Shown: positions 12,500 through 23,253, counted from the first letter of the stretch. The stretch is DNA of 64,000 nucleotides from Acanthosepion pharaonis (GCA_903632075.3 CAHIKZ030004549.1:1305001-1369000), one strand, 5' to 3'. Translations and numbers: made by a program. The notes: generated by a model not told the origin, from the sequence alone.

Positions 12500-12690
12500 T
12501 TTTTTTTTTTAATCATTTTACCAAAGTAAGGTAATAAAGCCACTGAGATACAAGGAGTTGGGTTACTGAAAGTAAGAGAGTCCAAGAAAAAACATTATTA
12601 ATGGAAGAGAACAATAAAACAACAGGAATTAAAAAGACAGAAGATAATGATTGTTAAGCTTTTAAATTTTTGAAGAGTGTGGGTTAGGTG
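12500..12690 (-). mobile_element. LINE family A 3' tail copy (minus)
   Basis: Inverted copy of the family A tail: TTTACCAAAGTAAGGTAATAA … CACTGAG … GAGAGAATAAAACA-like words match the copies at 13.2, 53.9 and 62.6 kb. It lies inside the FBXL8 intron. Confidence 0.65.
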
Positions 12691-13180
12691 GCATTATTTA
12701 AGTCTATAAAAAGATCAAAGAACAATGAAATGCATTGTATGAATTTCTTTTTTCATTATGTTAACAGAAAAGTTTCAATCATTGCCAATGTTCAAAAATG
12801 AGAATTGAATCTGTTAAAAAATAACTTATGTCATATTTACCTCCACAAGAATCAAACTGGTAGACTATTTCCTTATCAAAACCCATCTTTATGGTAGATA
12901 TAAACAAAAAAAAAGCTGAGCATTGATATGATCCAGCCAATGCCTTTACTAAAATTTAGCTCAAACATATTGAAGAAAGTGCTAGAGTGTTAAAGACTCG
13001 CTGTCATTAGATCCCCAATAGGAGTCACCAGGTATGACTGATGAAAAAAAACTTTGAATGAATACAGACACTTCAATGCATTACCTAGTCTGTTAATAAG
13101 GTGCATTAATTCATGACCACTGACAATTCCTTCTTTCCTGATTTCAATAATATACAGATTTAGTGCTAGAGTTTGTTATT
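12691..13180. other. FBXL8 intron sequence, nothing recognised
   Basis: AT-rich intronic DNA between two LINE tails; no open frame or structured element seen. Confidence 0.5.
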
Positions 13181-13610
13181 TTTTTATCATTTCACTCCAA
13201 GCAAGGCAATAAAACTAATAACATGTGTGTGAGAGTATATGACAAAAAGAAAAACATTATTAAGGAGAGAGAACAATATAAAAACTAAAATTAAGAAGAT
13301 AATGATGGACATTGCATTTAAATCTTTGAAGATCAAAGTTGACTGGAAAGCAAGAAGCTGGAAGAGAGTTCCACAAGTGATAAGTGCAAGAAAAGAAACT
13401 GTTAGCAAAGAACTCACGATTTACATCTAGATATTTCAACAGTAAAATGATGAAACCTTGCCACCAATCTAGTACTGCACTTAAATTCATAAAGTCTAGG
13501 TATCATAGAGGCAAGTTCAAAACAATTACCATGACCCATGAAAGTTTTTTTATAGCAAAAGCACAGAGAAGCTGCACTACACCAGTGGGGAAGTGACGGA
13601 ACCCAAGATG
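13180..13610 (-). mobile_element. LINE family A C-terminal module and 3' tail (minus)
   Basis: Minus-strand frames give ASMIPRLYEFKCSTRLVARF, HHFTVEISRC and REFFANSFFSCTYHLWNSLP then ASCFPVNFDLQRFKCNVHHY, the family A C-terminus split by a frameshift, followed by the usual tail toward 13185. It lies in the FBXL8 intron. Confidence 0.75.
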
Positions 13611-13624
13611 CCAGGTTAGGATCT

Positions 13625-13625
<1 letters not shown>

Positions 13626-13693
<68 letters not shown>

Positions 13694-13724
13694 ATCCATC
13701 CATCCATCCATCCATCCATCCATT
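13626..13724. repeat. (GT)n(AT)n(ATCC)n compound microsatellite
   Basis: About 40 bp of GT, ~22 bp of AT and seven ATCC units in a row. Confidence 0.95.
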
Positions 13725-13769
13725 CCCATTTGTATCTTAGGGAAGCTGAAGCTATACAGCAATAATATG

Positions 13770-15130
13770 TCAGGTTTCTCTATCTCGGTTTACAAAGTTT
13801 TCAGACTAATGAAAAGACTTGATACTACAAAAGCTAATAGTCTCAATAAAATTCCAGTGTTTATTCTTAAGCACCTTAGCCCAGAATTATCTCCAATGTT
13901 GGCAAAGTTGTTTAACCATTGCTTGAAAGAGAAGTGTTTCTCAGATCTAAGGATTGTGTCAGCTGTAAGCCCGGTTTTCAAGAATGCAGGTGAGCACTCA
14001 TCTTGGTTTCAATATTGCCCCAACAGTCTCTTTAGTGTTATCAGCAAATTCTTTGAGTCTATTATCAACAAGAAGGTTGTTTAACATCTTGATAGAAACA
14101 ACTTCCTGAGTGACAAACAGTATGGATTTTGCCCTTCTAAATCCACTGCTGATGTCCTGTCATTACACACAGAATCAGCAAAGCACTCAATAAGAAACTC
14201 ATCACAAGATTGATTGCCTTTAAATATCTTAAAGGCCTAGGTGTGGCATAAGAGGTTGCTACAAAAACTCTCCAGCTGTGGTATCTCTGATAGAGTCTTT
14301 GCAATTAGCAAGTCCTTCCTATAGGGTAAATGAAGGTCATTATTAATGACCAGTCTTGTGACCCATGCAGACATTCTCCAAAGCTCTTTATACTTGGTTC
14401 TATCCTGTTTTATATTAACGATCTACCTAAGAACATTCTCAGATCTTTAGTTAATAACTATGCCAATGATATCATGGTTTATGGGTGCACCTCCAAAAAT
14501 CTACATAATCAGAGTCTGGCAGTTGATCTCTCCTTTCATGTAAACAGCCCAATGGGCTCCAAAAACCAAGCTAGTATTATCCCCATGCAAACTCAAAATG
14601 TATGTGCTTCTAATGAGGCTTCTTGCTTCAATATAAACATGCTACTAAAGATGCTGGAAAAATGGTCAGTTCTTTGTGCCATTCCAGAAAGTATCTGACT
14701 CCTCCTGCCAGGCTCTATCTATACAAAATGTCAGATCAAACCAAAAATGGAGCAGACCAATCTTTGCTTTCCAGTCTTGAGAGAGTTCAAAGGTGTTTAT
14801 GCAGCCTGAAGGGTGAATTATTTTCCACCAACAAAATATCACAAACCTATCATTACTCTATCACTATTGCCATGGCAAATGCTCTAGCAAGCGAAATTTG
14901 TTAGTTCTATCAGTTCAGGCCTTTACATCTAAAACTGCCACGTCACATACATAGGGCTGAATCCTATTGGGCTCTGTCAAACATCTTCGCATAAAAATGT
15001 CATATTCTTAAAATGCCATAACAATTAAGAGAGAACCAAGTGTGCACATGCTCAAAGCATTCTTCCATAAGTTCTTTACTCAGTCAGTACAAACTGTGAA
15101 AAGCTATTACATCCATTGTCAACCTTGTCA
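13770..15130 (+). pseudogene. Jockey/CR1-type LINE reverse transcriptase, decayed
   Basis: Plus-strand frames give LDTTKANSLNKIPVFILKHL, FSVISKFFESIINKK, then NNFLSDKQYGFCPSKSTADV and later NDLPKNILRSLVNNYANDIM (the YADD region, decayed). These are ordered RT blocks of a non-LTR element with many stops and frameshifts. It sits in the FBXL8 intron, antisense to the gene, and adjoins an opposite-strand family A tail. Confidence 0.7.
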
Positions 15131-15234
15131 CATATAAAAATTTAATTGATATTTATATTTTCTTTTATTTCAAAGGAAATTCAGGATTAAGTTACTTGAT
15201 GAAATGCTTAAAGAATAAGAAAAAAAAAAGTTAC

Positions 15235-15485
15235 CGATTATAGTCCATGCTTTGGTCAAGTTCAATGCAAACTTTTTTCAAAAAATGTCCATACTTCTCT
15301 AAGCACTGTAAAGAACGGCTCATGTTCTTGGAGAAAAACTGGAAACACATTGCTTGCCATAAGCAGGATGCACCAAAACATTGGTTCCAAGCTTTGCAGG
15401 TTAAGCAACAGTTGAATCGGTCAAACAATGGAAGGTAGGAAAAAATTTGAATGATGATATGATCTGGAAGTTCACTCCAATCCAT
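15235..15485 (-). CDS. FBXL8: FBXL8 orthologue, coding exon 1 (F-box)
   Basis: First coding exon, starting at ATG 15485. It encodes the F-box that binds SKP1: residues ~5-40 read LPDHIIIQIFSYLPLFDRF followed by CCLTCKAWNQCFGASCLW, the usual LPxxI..IF.YL..RD...C..VC+.W...W pattern. The donor is G|GTAAC at 15235/15234. The exon ends in phase 2 (…AAT CG) and joins exon 2 (A ATA AAT) to give R-I-N-A-L-K-V. Upstream, TTTTTTTTCTTTTTAAG ends at 15491 just before GAACAATGG, so a 5'UTR intron acceptor probably lies there and the true exon would start near 15490. No promoter was recognised. Confidence 0.9.
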
Positions 15486-15499
15486 TGTTCCTTAAAAAG

Positions 15500-15950
15500 A
15501 AAAAAAATCTGTAATTAGGACAAACATCTTAGCATCTATCAATATTAAAAAAAAAAAAAGAAGACAAACAATTTCTGTCTCAAATTTTGAAATGAAGACC
15601 TATTCTAATACTGGGTAAATATAGATACGTAAGTGGCTTTGTTCAATGAAAAGAGACGTGTGCCTTCATCTGAATAAAAGATGTCAGTTGTTTTTCTTTA
15701 GCAGTATAACAACCTGTATGGATTAGTTAATGCCAAAATCTAAATATGAAAATTCAGGCTTTATAATTAATTCAAGAGAATGACATTATTTCATGGTTAA
15801 ATTATTATTGCTTAGTTGTATTTTTTTAACAAATAATCTAACAAAATCAAATGAAGAGTGAAAACTTGTTTCTCCTTACAAGAAATGAGATTAATCATAG
15901 AAAATTGTTTTTTATTTAAAAAATTTTTTGACAATGTATGCTGTCTTCAA
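15500..15950. other. AT-rich stretch upstream of FBXL8 exon 1
   Basis: Probable FBXL8 5'UTR intron or promoter side. No motif beyond the acceptor-like tract next to the ATG was recognised. Confidence 0.4.
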
Positions 15951-15954
15951 TTTT

Positions 15955-16128
15955 GCTATTAAAATATGTTGTTGGTAAATTTACTATAAAATGTATTGTT
16001 GGTAAATTTATTATAAAATGTATTGCTGATCATTTTGCTATAAAAATATGTTGTTGGTCATTTTATTATAAAAATGTATTGGTGGTCATTTTATTATAAA
16101 ATGTATTGGTGGTCATTTTATACTTTCC
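15955..16128. repeat. ~28-bp degenerate tandem repeat
   Basis: Five to six copies of a unit like TATAAAATGTATTGTTGGT plus a variable AAATTTAT/CATTTTAT spacer. The unit drifts from GTTGGTAAA to GGTGGTCAT along the array. Confidence 0.8.
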
Positions 16129-16159
16129 TAGTGTTTTGATTTTTGTTTGGGGGTTCATT

Positions 16160-16312
16160 ATTTACGTATAGTTGAGACCCTAACAGGTGCTACCACTCCA
16201 GGTCATGGTGGGCCTGGGAAGCAATTAAGAGGTGGTTCTGCATTCCTCTAAACCTCCAATCAGAGGGTTTGCTGCCAGACGTAGTTTATCGTCATGCCCA
16301 GGACAAAAAAAA
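16160..16312 (-). mobile_element. SINE family 3 (minus)
   Basis: The reverse complement matches 44160-44310 over ~140 bp: CCTGGGCATGACGATAAACT, CCTCTGATTGGAGGTTT, GAACCACCTCTTAATT, CACCTGTTAGGGTCTCA. A 27-bp piece also lies at 38162-38190. The copy at 44133 has a clean target duplication, so this is a mobile family. I do not recognise a tRNA-like head. Confidence 0.75.
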
Positions 16313-16460
16313 AGAAAGAAAAAAACCCAAAAAAGAACATCCTAAGAAAAGGATAACACAAGCCTGAATAAGTCAAATTTAATTTCCATTAACAATGTCG
16401 TTTTTAGTTTAGAGATTGTTTTATGCTGCTTCTTTATGTATTTTGGCTAAATTGATAACA

Positions 16461-16625
16461 TTGCAGGATGTGCAGGTAGTGTAATGGTTAGAGGCTTGAA
16501 AGAGAGTTCAAACTCCAGCAGAGGTCATTACATTCATTTTCACACAAATATCCTTGGGAAAGGTAGGAATCCATCTCTTCTCAACTAAACTATGGGTTAA
16601 ATAGCTTTAGTGCCCTACCTTGAAA
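16461..16625 (+). mobile_element. tRNA-derived SINE family 2
   Basis: A-box-like TAGTGTAATGGTTAGAGG and B-box GAGTTCAAACTCC, followed by the family tail CATTACATTCA … ATATCCTTGGGAAAGGTAGG. Other copies lie at 50225-50345 (minus), 51855-52170 (plus) and 58595-58770 (minus). Confidence 0.75.
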
Positions 16626-16659
16626 TGAGTGAGGTAAGGACAAGATATAGTAGATGCAG

Positions 16660-17100
16660 AAAAAGGGGGCACCAAGACTGTTGTCCTCATCTTTATTGTT
16701 GCATTCACAACGTTTTGGCCGTTATACACTCTTGCCTTCCTCGGGTGATATTTATTGGAATTTTGAACCAAACCCCTTATTGTGTCCCCAGTGGATAAAA
16801 GCATTGGTTGAATGATCCAAAAAGTGACTTAACCCAAAGAGTTGTGAGTTCAATCCCTGGCCTCAGTGGAGAGAACAAAAACTTGGAGAGTTATGAAGGC
16901 GAATTAACTAAAACTGAGATATCCAAAGGCATGGAATGTGGAATTAGAATAATCTATCCCAGTGGACTAAATAATAGGCTCAGTTCAAAATTCTAAAAAT
17001 ATCACCTGATGAAGGCCTGAGCATACAATGGCCAAAACATTGTGAGTAACATTAAGGGTGAGGACAACAGTTTGAACAATGTAAATAGTTTAAATGAACC
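16660..17100. repeat. SINE-like core flanked by inverted PLE-type ends
   Basis: The left arm (about 16668-16775, minus) and right arm (about 16980-17090, plus) are inverted copies. Each carries a CCtGAnGAAGGC … GGCCAAAACRTTGTGA block followed by GATGAGGACAACAGT-type sequence. Between them lies a tRNA-like stretch (GTGGATAAAAGCATTGG … GAGTTCAATCCCTGG, 16793-16862). The same layout recurs at 46314-48461 around a PLE. Confidence 0.65.
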
Positions 17101-17239
17101 CGAGAAAAGTTTATAGCTGATAGTTTAGACATTTCTGAAGGGGAGTGCCATGTATGACATCCATATGGGAGTCTAGATCTGACATAGTTATTTTAGAACA
17201 TGACTAAAGTTCTAAGGTTAATATTTTGGTTTTGTAGTA

Positions 17240-17690
17240 TATAGGGGTGTTTGACAAATCTACTCCTAGCAAATCTCACCCATTCTATGTTCAATTTCCT
17301 TATCCCATATATATTAAATTTATACCTGTACAATGTAGCTTCCCTATGCATTTTCTGTAAATACTTTCATGGTAATTATTATGATGAACTTTCCACTTTG
17401 GTACCTCAACTTTATGAATTTAAGTGCAGTACTAGACTGGCAGCTAGGTCTCATCATTTTACAGTTGATATAACTTGATGTAACCACAAGTTCTATGCTA
17501 AGAGTTACTTCTCTTGGAATTTCTCACTTGTGGAACTCTTTCCTGGTTTTCCAATTAACTTTGATCTTCAATAATTTAAATGTTATCTTCTATCACCTCT
17601 CCTTAATGTTTGTTTCTCAGACTGTTCCACAGTAACTGCTTACATTTTAGTGGGTTTACTGCAATTAGAGTTGACATTAATGCATGTAAG
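17240..17690 (+). mobile_element. LINE family A C-terminal module and 3' tail
   Basis: Encodes NVASLCIFCKYFHGNYYDEL, STLVPQLYEFKCSTRLAARS and HHFTVD, then decays through CNHKFYAKSYFSWN and the tail 'cttagtgggtttactg'. Confidence 0.75.
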
Positions 17691-18296
17691 GTTTCACAGT
17701 TCTAGCATCACTCCTTCATAGCCTACAAACTTTTCAGCTTGCATTATTTTGCCACCCATAGAAGCTAAATCGTTAGCAATAAAATTAAAATGTTGATTCT
17801 AATCATTGGATGATTTATCTTGTGAAAAACATTGAAAAACTGGTTTTACAAGAATTAATTAATTCCTAGTTGACAAAAGTTTGCTAACAGGCCTTGCAAA
17901 AAAAAAAAAGAAAAAAATTATGCATTTTTCAAAAGTATAGCAAATAGCATTATCAGTTGAATTCAGGATCCAAATTTTGCTAAATTATAGATCCATCCCA
18001 TATCTTTCATTCATAAAAAAAAGCCTTATTCATTGATAACCTGCCATAGAAAATAACAGACCACAGAGAAAGATTTTGCTTTAACATTTAGTGCTCTGCA
18101 TCATTTATAAATATTACATCCCCTTTTACTTTTATATATGGAATCCCATCAAAATATAGTGTTTTATATATAGTTCTATATACATTTGAAATTGCAGTAG
18201 CCTGGCACTCAATTTCAGTCAAGATTCTTTTAGGTGTTGCCATAGAAGGTTATGATTACATAACCAAGAAATTCAAATTCAACTTGCATTGGCAAG
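17691..18296. other. AT-rich stretch, nothing recognised
   Basis: No open frame, repeat or structured motif identified. Confidence 0.5.
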
Positions 18297-18540
18297 ACTA
18301 ACATTTTGCTTGGGATCTGGTCCAGCTAAACAGTCGAACTCTCTGCCTTCGGGCAGAGAGGAACTCAGACAAGGCTCCACTGAAGGGCAGTCTCTCGTTC
18401 GGGGAGGTTGACTAAACGGGTTCAAAAGGGAATATTTTTGGCCAAGCCTATGCACTCGGAGAACCCATGTTAAACTGGCCTTGTGCCACATGCAGCCCTT
18501 GTCGGGGGGGGGGTAGCTAAATATACTAACATTTTGCTTG
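18297..18540. mobile_element. 212-bp GC-rich insert with 16-bp target duplication
   Basis: ACTAACATTTTGCTTG occurs exactly at 18297-18312 and 18525-18540. The 212 bp between (18313-18524) are strikingly GC-rich for this region, with a stable hairpin CTCTGCC-TTCG-GGCAGAG, a second CTCTCGTTCGGGGAGG stem, and a G10 run near one end. This is the signature of a retroposed short RNA. I could not match it to tRNA, 5S, U1-U6, 7SK, RNase P or MRP from memory. Confidence 0.75.
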
Positions 18541-18834
18541 TCAAAAATAGTCACCTACAGAGTGCTAAAAGTTAAAATTCAAAATGGATACAGAGTTTTG
18601 ACTCCTAAAATCTATGGTACAGTGAATGTTCTTTTAGAATACTGAGTTTTTATTTGTTTGACTAATTTTGGAGCAACTCTGGCTCCCGCTTCAATCTGAA
18701 AATTGGAACAAGCTCCAATCTATGCTCCATTTGATACAAAAAGGTGCCCCTCCAGCTCATTTTTTCACTTTATTTATGATATATATTTACTTAATAAGCT
18801 AAATATTTTATTTTATACCATTTACATTATTCAA

Positions 18835-18975
18835 ACTTGTCTTCAGCTTTGTTGTCATATTCACAATGTTTTGGCTGTTGTTCACTCTGGTCTTCTTCAG
18901 GTGGTTGGATGAAACCTTGTGAATATGACAACAATGATGAGGACAAGTCCAAACAATTTAAATAGTGTAAATAGT
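18835..18975. repeat. palindromic pair of PLE-type ends
   Basis: GTCTTCAGCTTTGTTGTCAT at the left is inverted as ATGACAACAATGATGAGGAC at the right. Between them is one CCTGAAGAAGACC … GCCAAAACA block (on minus). It is a third example of the inverted layout at 16.7 and 46.3 kb. Confidence 0.65.
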
Positions 18976-19119
18976 TACAATACCTCATCTCAGAATATAG
19001 ACGGATACTAAATATTTTAATTTTTCATATTTTTCAATATTAGAGAAAATTTCTTTAAAAATTCCAATTTCCCATATTTTCATTAAACCTTAAATTTTGA
19101 TTTTCTGTGTATTGTTTTT

Positions 19120-20842
19120 AATAGTGAATCCTATAAATGAAAACCTTAGCTGCTCCCCATCCCACTCCAACTGTGACGTCCCTAAACACAGCCTTCGCTC
19201 GCTCCTCGATGCTTCGTCCGCCTGTCACGTCAGTCGTGTTGTCTCGTCCTGTGATGACCAACTGGCTTGGTATCGTTCGTGGCACCCAAATGTGACGTTC
19301 TAACCTTTTGGTGATTCGGATTGGAATCTGGTTAGATTCGATATCAGCCTCGTCGTTCCCAACTCGCGTCTGGTTACCAAAGTAACTGCATTGATCTCCA
19401 GTCTGCCTACCCACGTTGTGAATTGATCTTAGGCAGACGAAATCAATCAGTCGTCAGGGCCATAATGCAAGTTGGGTCCAAGCCGGGGGGGGTATCGCAC
19501 AAATATGTATAAAAGAATAAAATGATAACACAAAAGTTCAAGGTATCAAAAAAAAGGATAACAAACTTTATGTCTAGTTGCTGGATACATAGGACTGCGT
19601 CTATCTCCCGACCCGTTATATGGATTGTGACACGTTGTTTTCCGTTAGGTGAGTTTTAACACTTCAAGTTGTCTGCTCTTCAAGAAATTGGTTCTTGGTG
19701 TGTCTTCAGGCGAAAGTCAAAAAACTTATTTTGGTGGTATGGATCTAAGTCGCTCTTCAAAACAAGTTGTTCTTGGATTGAAGATGAGTCCGGAAATTGC
19801 ACGAATCTTAGTCAGCTGATGCAAGGCCTGCTTCAACTGAGCACTGGAGACTGACTCTGGGAAACCGGAGTCCGAACATAACTTTTGGTTAGGAATTTTC
19901 CACTTCTTTCCATTTTTGGGAGCCTTCTCTTACTCCCACCTTCTCACCATACTTCAGAGGGGCGTCAACTGCCCTCCCCACTTCTTCGTAGCAACCTCTC
20001 ATACCCATCCTCTAGGTGGGCGGCGACAGCTTCCTCCTTGCGTCATGTGATCACCACTCGGCCAATGTCCAGCCGGGCGTGTGTGATCCCGCGGGCTTTG
20101 TTTCAGGGAAAAAAAATATATCTTGCTTAACAAAAAAAAATTAACTTTTTCTTTTCTTTCTTTTAATCGCAGTTCTCATTTTCTCTGGCTGCCAATAGAA
20201 CAACGCGACCGGTGGTGGTCATAACACTTGTTCTCATCTGGACTTCGTCAGTCAGATTATCGCTAATTATCAGAATGGGTGGTCTACTCAACACAATACC
20301 ATCGTCCGTACCCTCAAAAAAAATAGTTCCATGGTTCTAGTCATTCTTTGGTGCACCTTTCTGATAACATAGTTTTGTTATCACAGCCAAAGATGTCTTT
20401 GTCAAAAAAAAAAAAAAAACGGTCAACCGTTACTTCGTGTGCGGCTCAGCAGACGACAGTTAACTTTTCATATCTATCCAAAGCCCTGTATTTCACCTGT
20501 TCTTTGTCAATTATCAAAATAACATTTTCAATTGGAGTTTTTCTTGGCTAGTCGGTCTGTGGTTTGCTAATTAGATGTTTTTTGCATTGAGCTGCTCTTA
20601 TCTATCCCCCGATAACACAAGTTCGTCGACAGAACACAGTCGATTCCCCCATCCACCTAGAATTCTTCTGCCATTGTAATGACACCTTTTTCGCCATTTG
20701 CTATTTATCAAAATAACATTATCAATTGTCTCTGGTCGTGGGTGTTTTTTCTATCATCCACGATTGGGTCTCACCTCTCTTTTCCTTTCTTTCCTTTCTC
20801 TTTTTCCTTTCTTTTCTTTTTGCCCTGGAAAATGGTGCCACA
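19120..20842 (-). other. GC-rich 3' region of the Gypsy element, candidate 3' LTR
   Basis: On the minus strand a polypurine tract AGGGGAAGAT (20843-20852) is directly followed by TGTGGCACCATTTTCC, the arrangement expected at the start of a 3' LTR. A second long purine stretch covers 20776-20826. Several TGTGAC words on plus (19174, 19291, 19626) could mark the ACA end. No second LTR is present for comparison, so the boundaries are unproven. No protein-like frame was found. Confidence 0.35.
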
Positions 20843-20944
20843 ATCTTCCCCTAACCTATTTGTCATTTACTCGTAAATGACACCTAAACCCAAATACACC
20901 ATTTAGCATGCATCTGTCCCATGCAATTCTATACTACTTTTCTG

Positions 20945-21295
20945 CATGCAATGTAATGTTCTTTTTCAACTTCTTCTGTTCTACATGCAATTGTAATGTT
21001 CTTTTTCAAGTTCTGTTCTACATGCAATGTAATGTTCTTTTTCAAGTTTTTCTGTTCTACATGCAATGTAATGTTCTTTTTCAAGTTTTTCTGTTCTACA
21101 TGCAATGTAATGTTCTTTTTCAAGTTTTTCTGTTCTACATGCAATGTAATGTTCTTTTTCATCTTCTTCTGTTCTACATGCAATGTAATGTTCGTTTTTT
21201 CATCTTCTTCTGTTCTACATGCAATTGTAATGTTCTTTTCATCTTCTTCTATTCTATATGTAATGTAATGTAATGTGTGTTTGTGCCTGTGGGTG
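20945..21295. repeat. 39-bp tandem repeat, nine units
   Basis: Units start at 20945, 20984, 21021, 21060, 21099, 21138, 21177, 21218 and 21257, each beginning CATGCAATGTAATGTTC and ending TTCTGTTCTA. Spacing is 37-41 bp, mostly exactly 39. It lies between the envelope ORF and the putative polypurine tract, so it is probably the element's 3' noncoding region. All units are adjacent with no spacers, so this is not a CRISPR. Confidence 0.9.
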
Positions 21296-21307
21296 CAGGT
21301 GTGGTTA

Positions 21308-22417
21308 CTATGGCTTGTTCTTCTTGGTCAATGTTTTCCTCTCCGCTGTGGGAGGTTTTTCCGCTGCACATGTCGGTCTCACGCCAGCCACCTCCGCCGG
21401 TCTTCCTGCAATCTTTTCGCCGATTCTGTATGAGTAAGGAACACTGCTCGGCATCTCCCTCTCGAGTTGCTGCATGCTAATTTGATTATCGCTCGTTAAT
21501 TTCCTCTTACTCTTAACCTTCCATAATACTATACCCACTATGGCTATAACTATGAATGTACCCATCACTACCGACCAACTTATCGCGATCTGCTCATCGT
21601 CTTCCCAAGCCATACCTTCATTTCCCAACGCACTTAACTTGTTCCTCAATTGATCCACATCGATCTTTTCTATCGGCTTCATCAGTACTGGCATTTTATT
21701 CAAGGTAACATTGGAGAATCCCTTCACTATTGGCTCCCACAATTCTGTACAATTGACTAAGCCTCTGCCAATCATTTCTATGATTGAATCTTTCTCTTCA
21801 TATCTTTCTTCTTCCTGGTAATAGGGGGGTAAGGAAATAGATATCCCAAATGCCGAACATCCAAGGGGTAACTTTAACAGGGATAATGGTGGCCTTACTC
21901 TTAATGTCCTTGTGGACTCTCCCCCACATACCCTAGACAAGCTGATAGGTTTCTGTGTGGCCACTGCCCACACCCCGTCTGAAACACTGATAGCTTGTGG
22001 TAATGCTGTGTTTGCTAATACCTCTACTTGGCAAGTTCTCTTAATTCCCTCTCTCTTCCCTTCAAACAATTCTAGTATGCACATTTTGTGATTACCAGCA
22101 ATATAGATAGGGCTTAACGAGGTACACGTCCCTAGAGCATCATTTCTACACTTTCTAGCTTCTTCAGCTGTTAGCAACATGAATTTCGTTCTCCCCGAAT
22201 TTAAAGCTATGTATTCTGTTTCCACCTTGTACCCTGCTATCATTCCCAAACCTTGATCTCTTCTGGGGTAGGGAATGGGTAAATTAATAACCTGGTATAT
22301 CTCGAATATACTCTCTCTATCTAACAATGGAACAGATATCACAACCAATAGTCGTCTATTTTCCAACAAAGTCACACATCCCAGTGCATTATAATATTTC
22401 CACAATTCTTTACTCAA
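21308..22417 (-). CDS. envelope-like (F-type) protein of Ty3/Gypsy element
   Basis: A 369-residue open frame that resembles the C-terminal half of F-type fusion proteins found in insect errantiviruses and baculoviruses. It has a conserved block with NRRLLVVISVPLLD, a Cys-spaced ectodomain (AEEARKC … CTSLSPIYIAGNHKMC … TCQVEV), one strong membrane segment near residues 282-304 (WSVVMGTFIVIAIVGIVLWKV) and a short basic cytoplasmic tail. Such proteins mediate membrane fusion in the virus-like stage. The expected signal peptide, furin site and fusion peptide are not in this frame, and the sequence upstream is broken by stops, so the gene is probably 5'-decayed. Its position 3' of pol on the same strand fits env. 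Confidence 0.7.
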   Translation of the reverse strand: MSKELWKYYNALGCVTLLENRRLLVVISVPLLDRESIFEIYQVINLPIPYPRRDQGLGMIAGYKVETEYIALNSGRTKFMLLTAEEARKCRNDALGTCTSLSPIYIAGNHKMCILELFEGKREGIKRTCQVEVLANTALPQAISVSDGVWAVATQKPISLSRVCGGESTRTLRVRPPLSLLKLPLGCSAFGISISLPPYYQEEERYEEKDSIIEMIGRGLVNCTELWEPIVKGFSNVTLNKMPVLMKPIEKIDVDQLRNKLSALGNEGMAWEDDEQIAISWSVVMGTFIVIAIVGIVLWKVKSKRKLTSDNQISMQQLEREMPSSVPYSYRIGEKIAGRPAEVAGVRPTCAAEKPPTAERKTLTKKNKP

Positions 22418-22689
22418 TTATTCCATAATTTCTTACTAAGTTCAGCTCTTCCCTCCTCTCACTAACTTCTAGCAGACAGAATGGTCCGGACAGATGTGCG
22501 TGGTGCCCACTCCAAAGGTCATACTTCATGACACCACTGATGGCCAGTCAGCAATGCCAATAATCTTCTTCTGTCACTCGTGAGGTGCAGCTCGCGACTC
22601 CATCCCCTCCATCCACATCCACCACAGTCAGCCAGCAGGTTTTTTTTTTGGGATGAGCCAGTGTCGTTATCTGTCGACACCAAATGCTT

Positions 22690-23253
22690 CTATTCTGCAC
22701 AACCTTCTTTGTTCTACTGAGATTTGAGGTTCTTCACCCTTCTTAATCTCATCTTCAGAGGTAGTCCCTGCTCAACCTCTAACCTTCCCTCTGTGTTTAA
22801 TTCCCGTTCAGGAGGTGTTTTGTCCTCTTCTTCCTCTCCTGATTTTTCCTTCTGTTTAGAGTCCTCGCCCTGGACGTCTCGAATACCTCTTGACTCTATG
22901 TCTAGATCTCTCCTGTTTCTTAGCTTTCCCTTGAGCTGGGAAAGGGGTATTTGATCCTCTTCCTCCCACTCGCTGGGCCCTTCGTCCTGTTCAGGATGCT
23001 TTTTTTTTTAGAGCCCCTGACTGCTTGATTGGATCTCCTCGCCTTTCTCTTCCTTTTCTTTGGACATGGGGGTGCGATGGCGACCTCACAGGGTCTTCTC
23101 TGCACTGATTCAGGCGACGACTGAACGCCGCTGATCCCCGCCAGGGTTCCAACTCCGTCACTTGGATCGTTTCGTCTATCTGGCCAAGTCGATCTATCTC
23201 CTCATTTTCCTCGGAATCTTCCTCCGTCTCCATTTCTTCCGGCTCAACCAGAG
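22690..23253 (-). pseudogene. charged pol C-terminal tail / env leader, frame-broken
   Basis: Between integrase and env the minus strand holds highly charged stretches in shifting frames: an acidic one (METEEDSEENEEIDRL, from 23233) and one rich in E and K (EDSKQKEKSGEEEEDKTPPE, around 22860). They look like a pol tail or env leader broken by indels. The order and charge are seen; the assignment is inference. Confidence 0.4.

Noticed and set aside
18313..18524. snRNA, RNase P/MRP or 7SK gene
   Set aside because: Short words such as GCTGCATGTGGCA look similar to 7SK, but no family core aligns; the target duplication points to a retrocopy of something else.
19473..19500. primer-binding site TTGGGTCCAAGCCGG on plus
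   Set aside because: It would imply a plus-strand LTR element, but the only retroelement here is on minus and no LTR or gag follows.
20908..21273. ORFs with repeated CSTCNVMFFF
   Set aside because: They are translations of the 39-bp tandem repeat, open in several frames by chance.
20945..21295. CRISPR-like array
   Set aside because: Units are contiguous with no unique spacers, and the setting is a eukaryotic retroelement.
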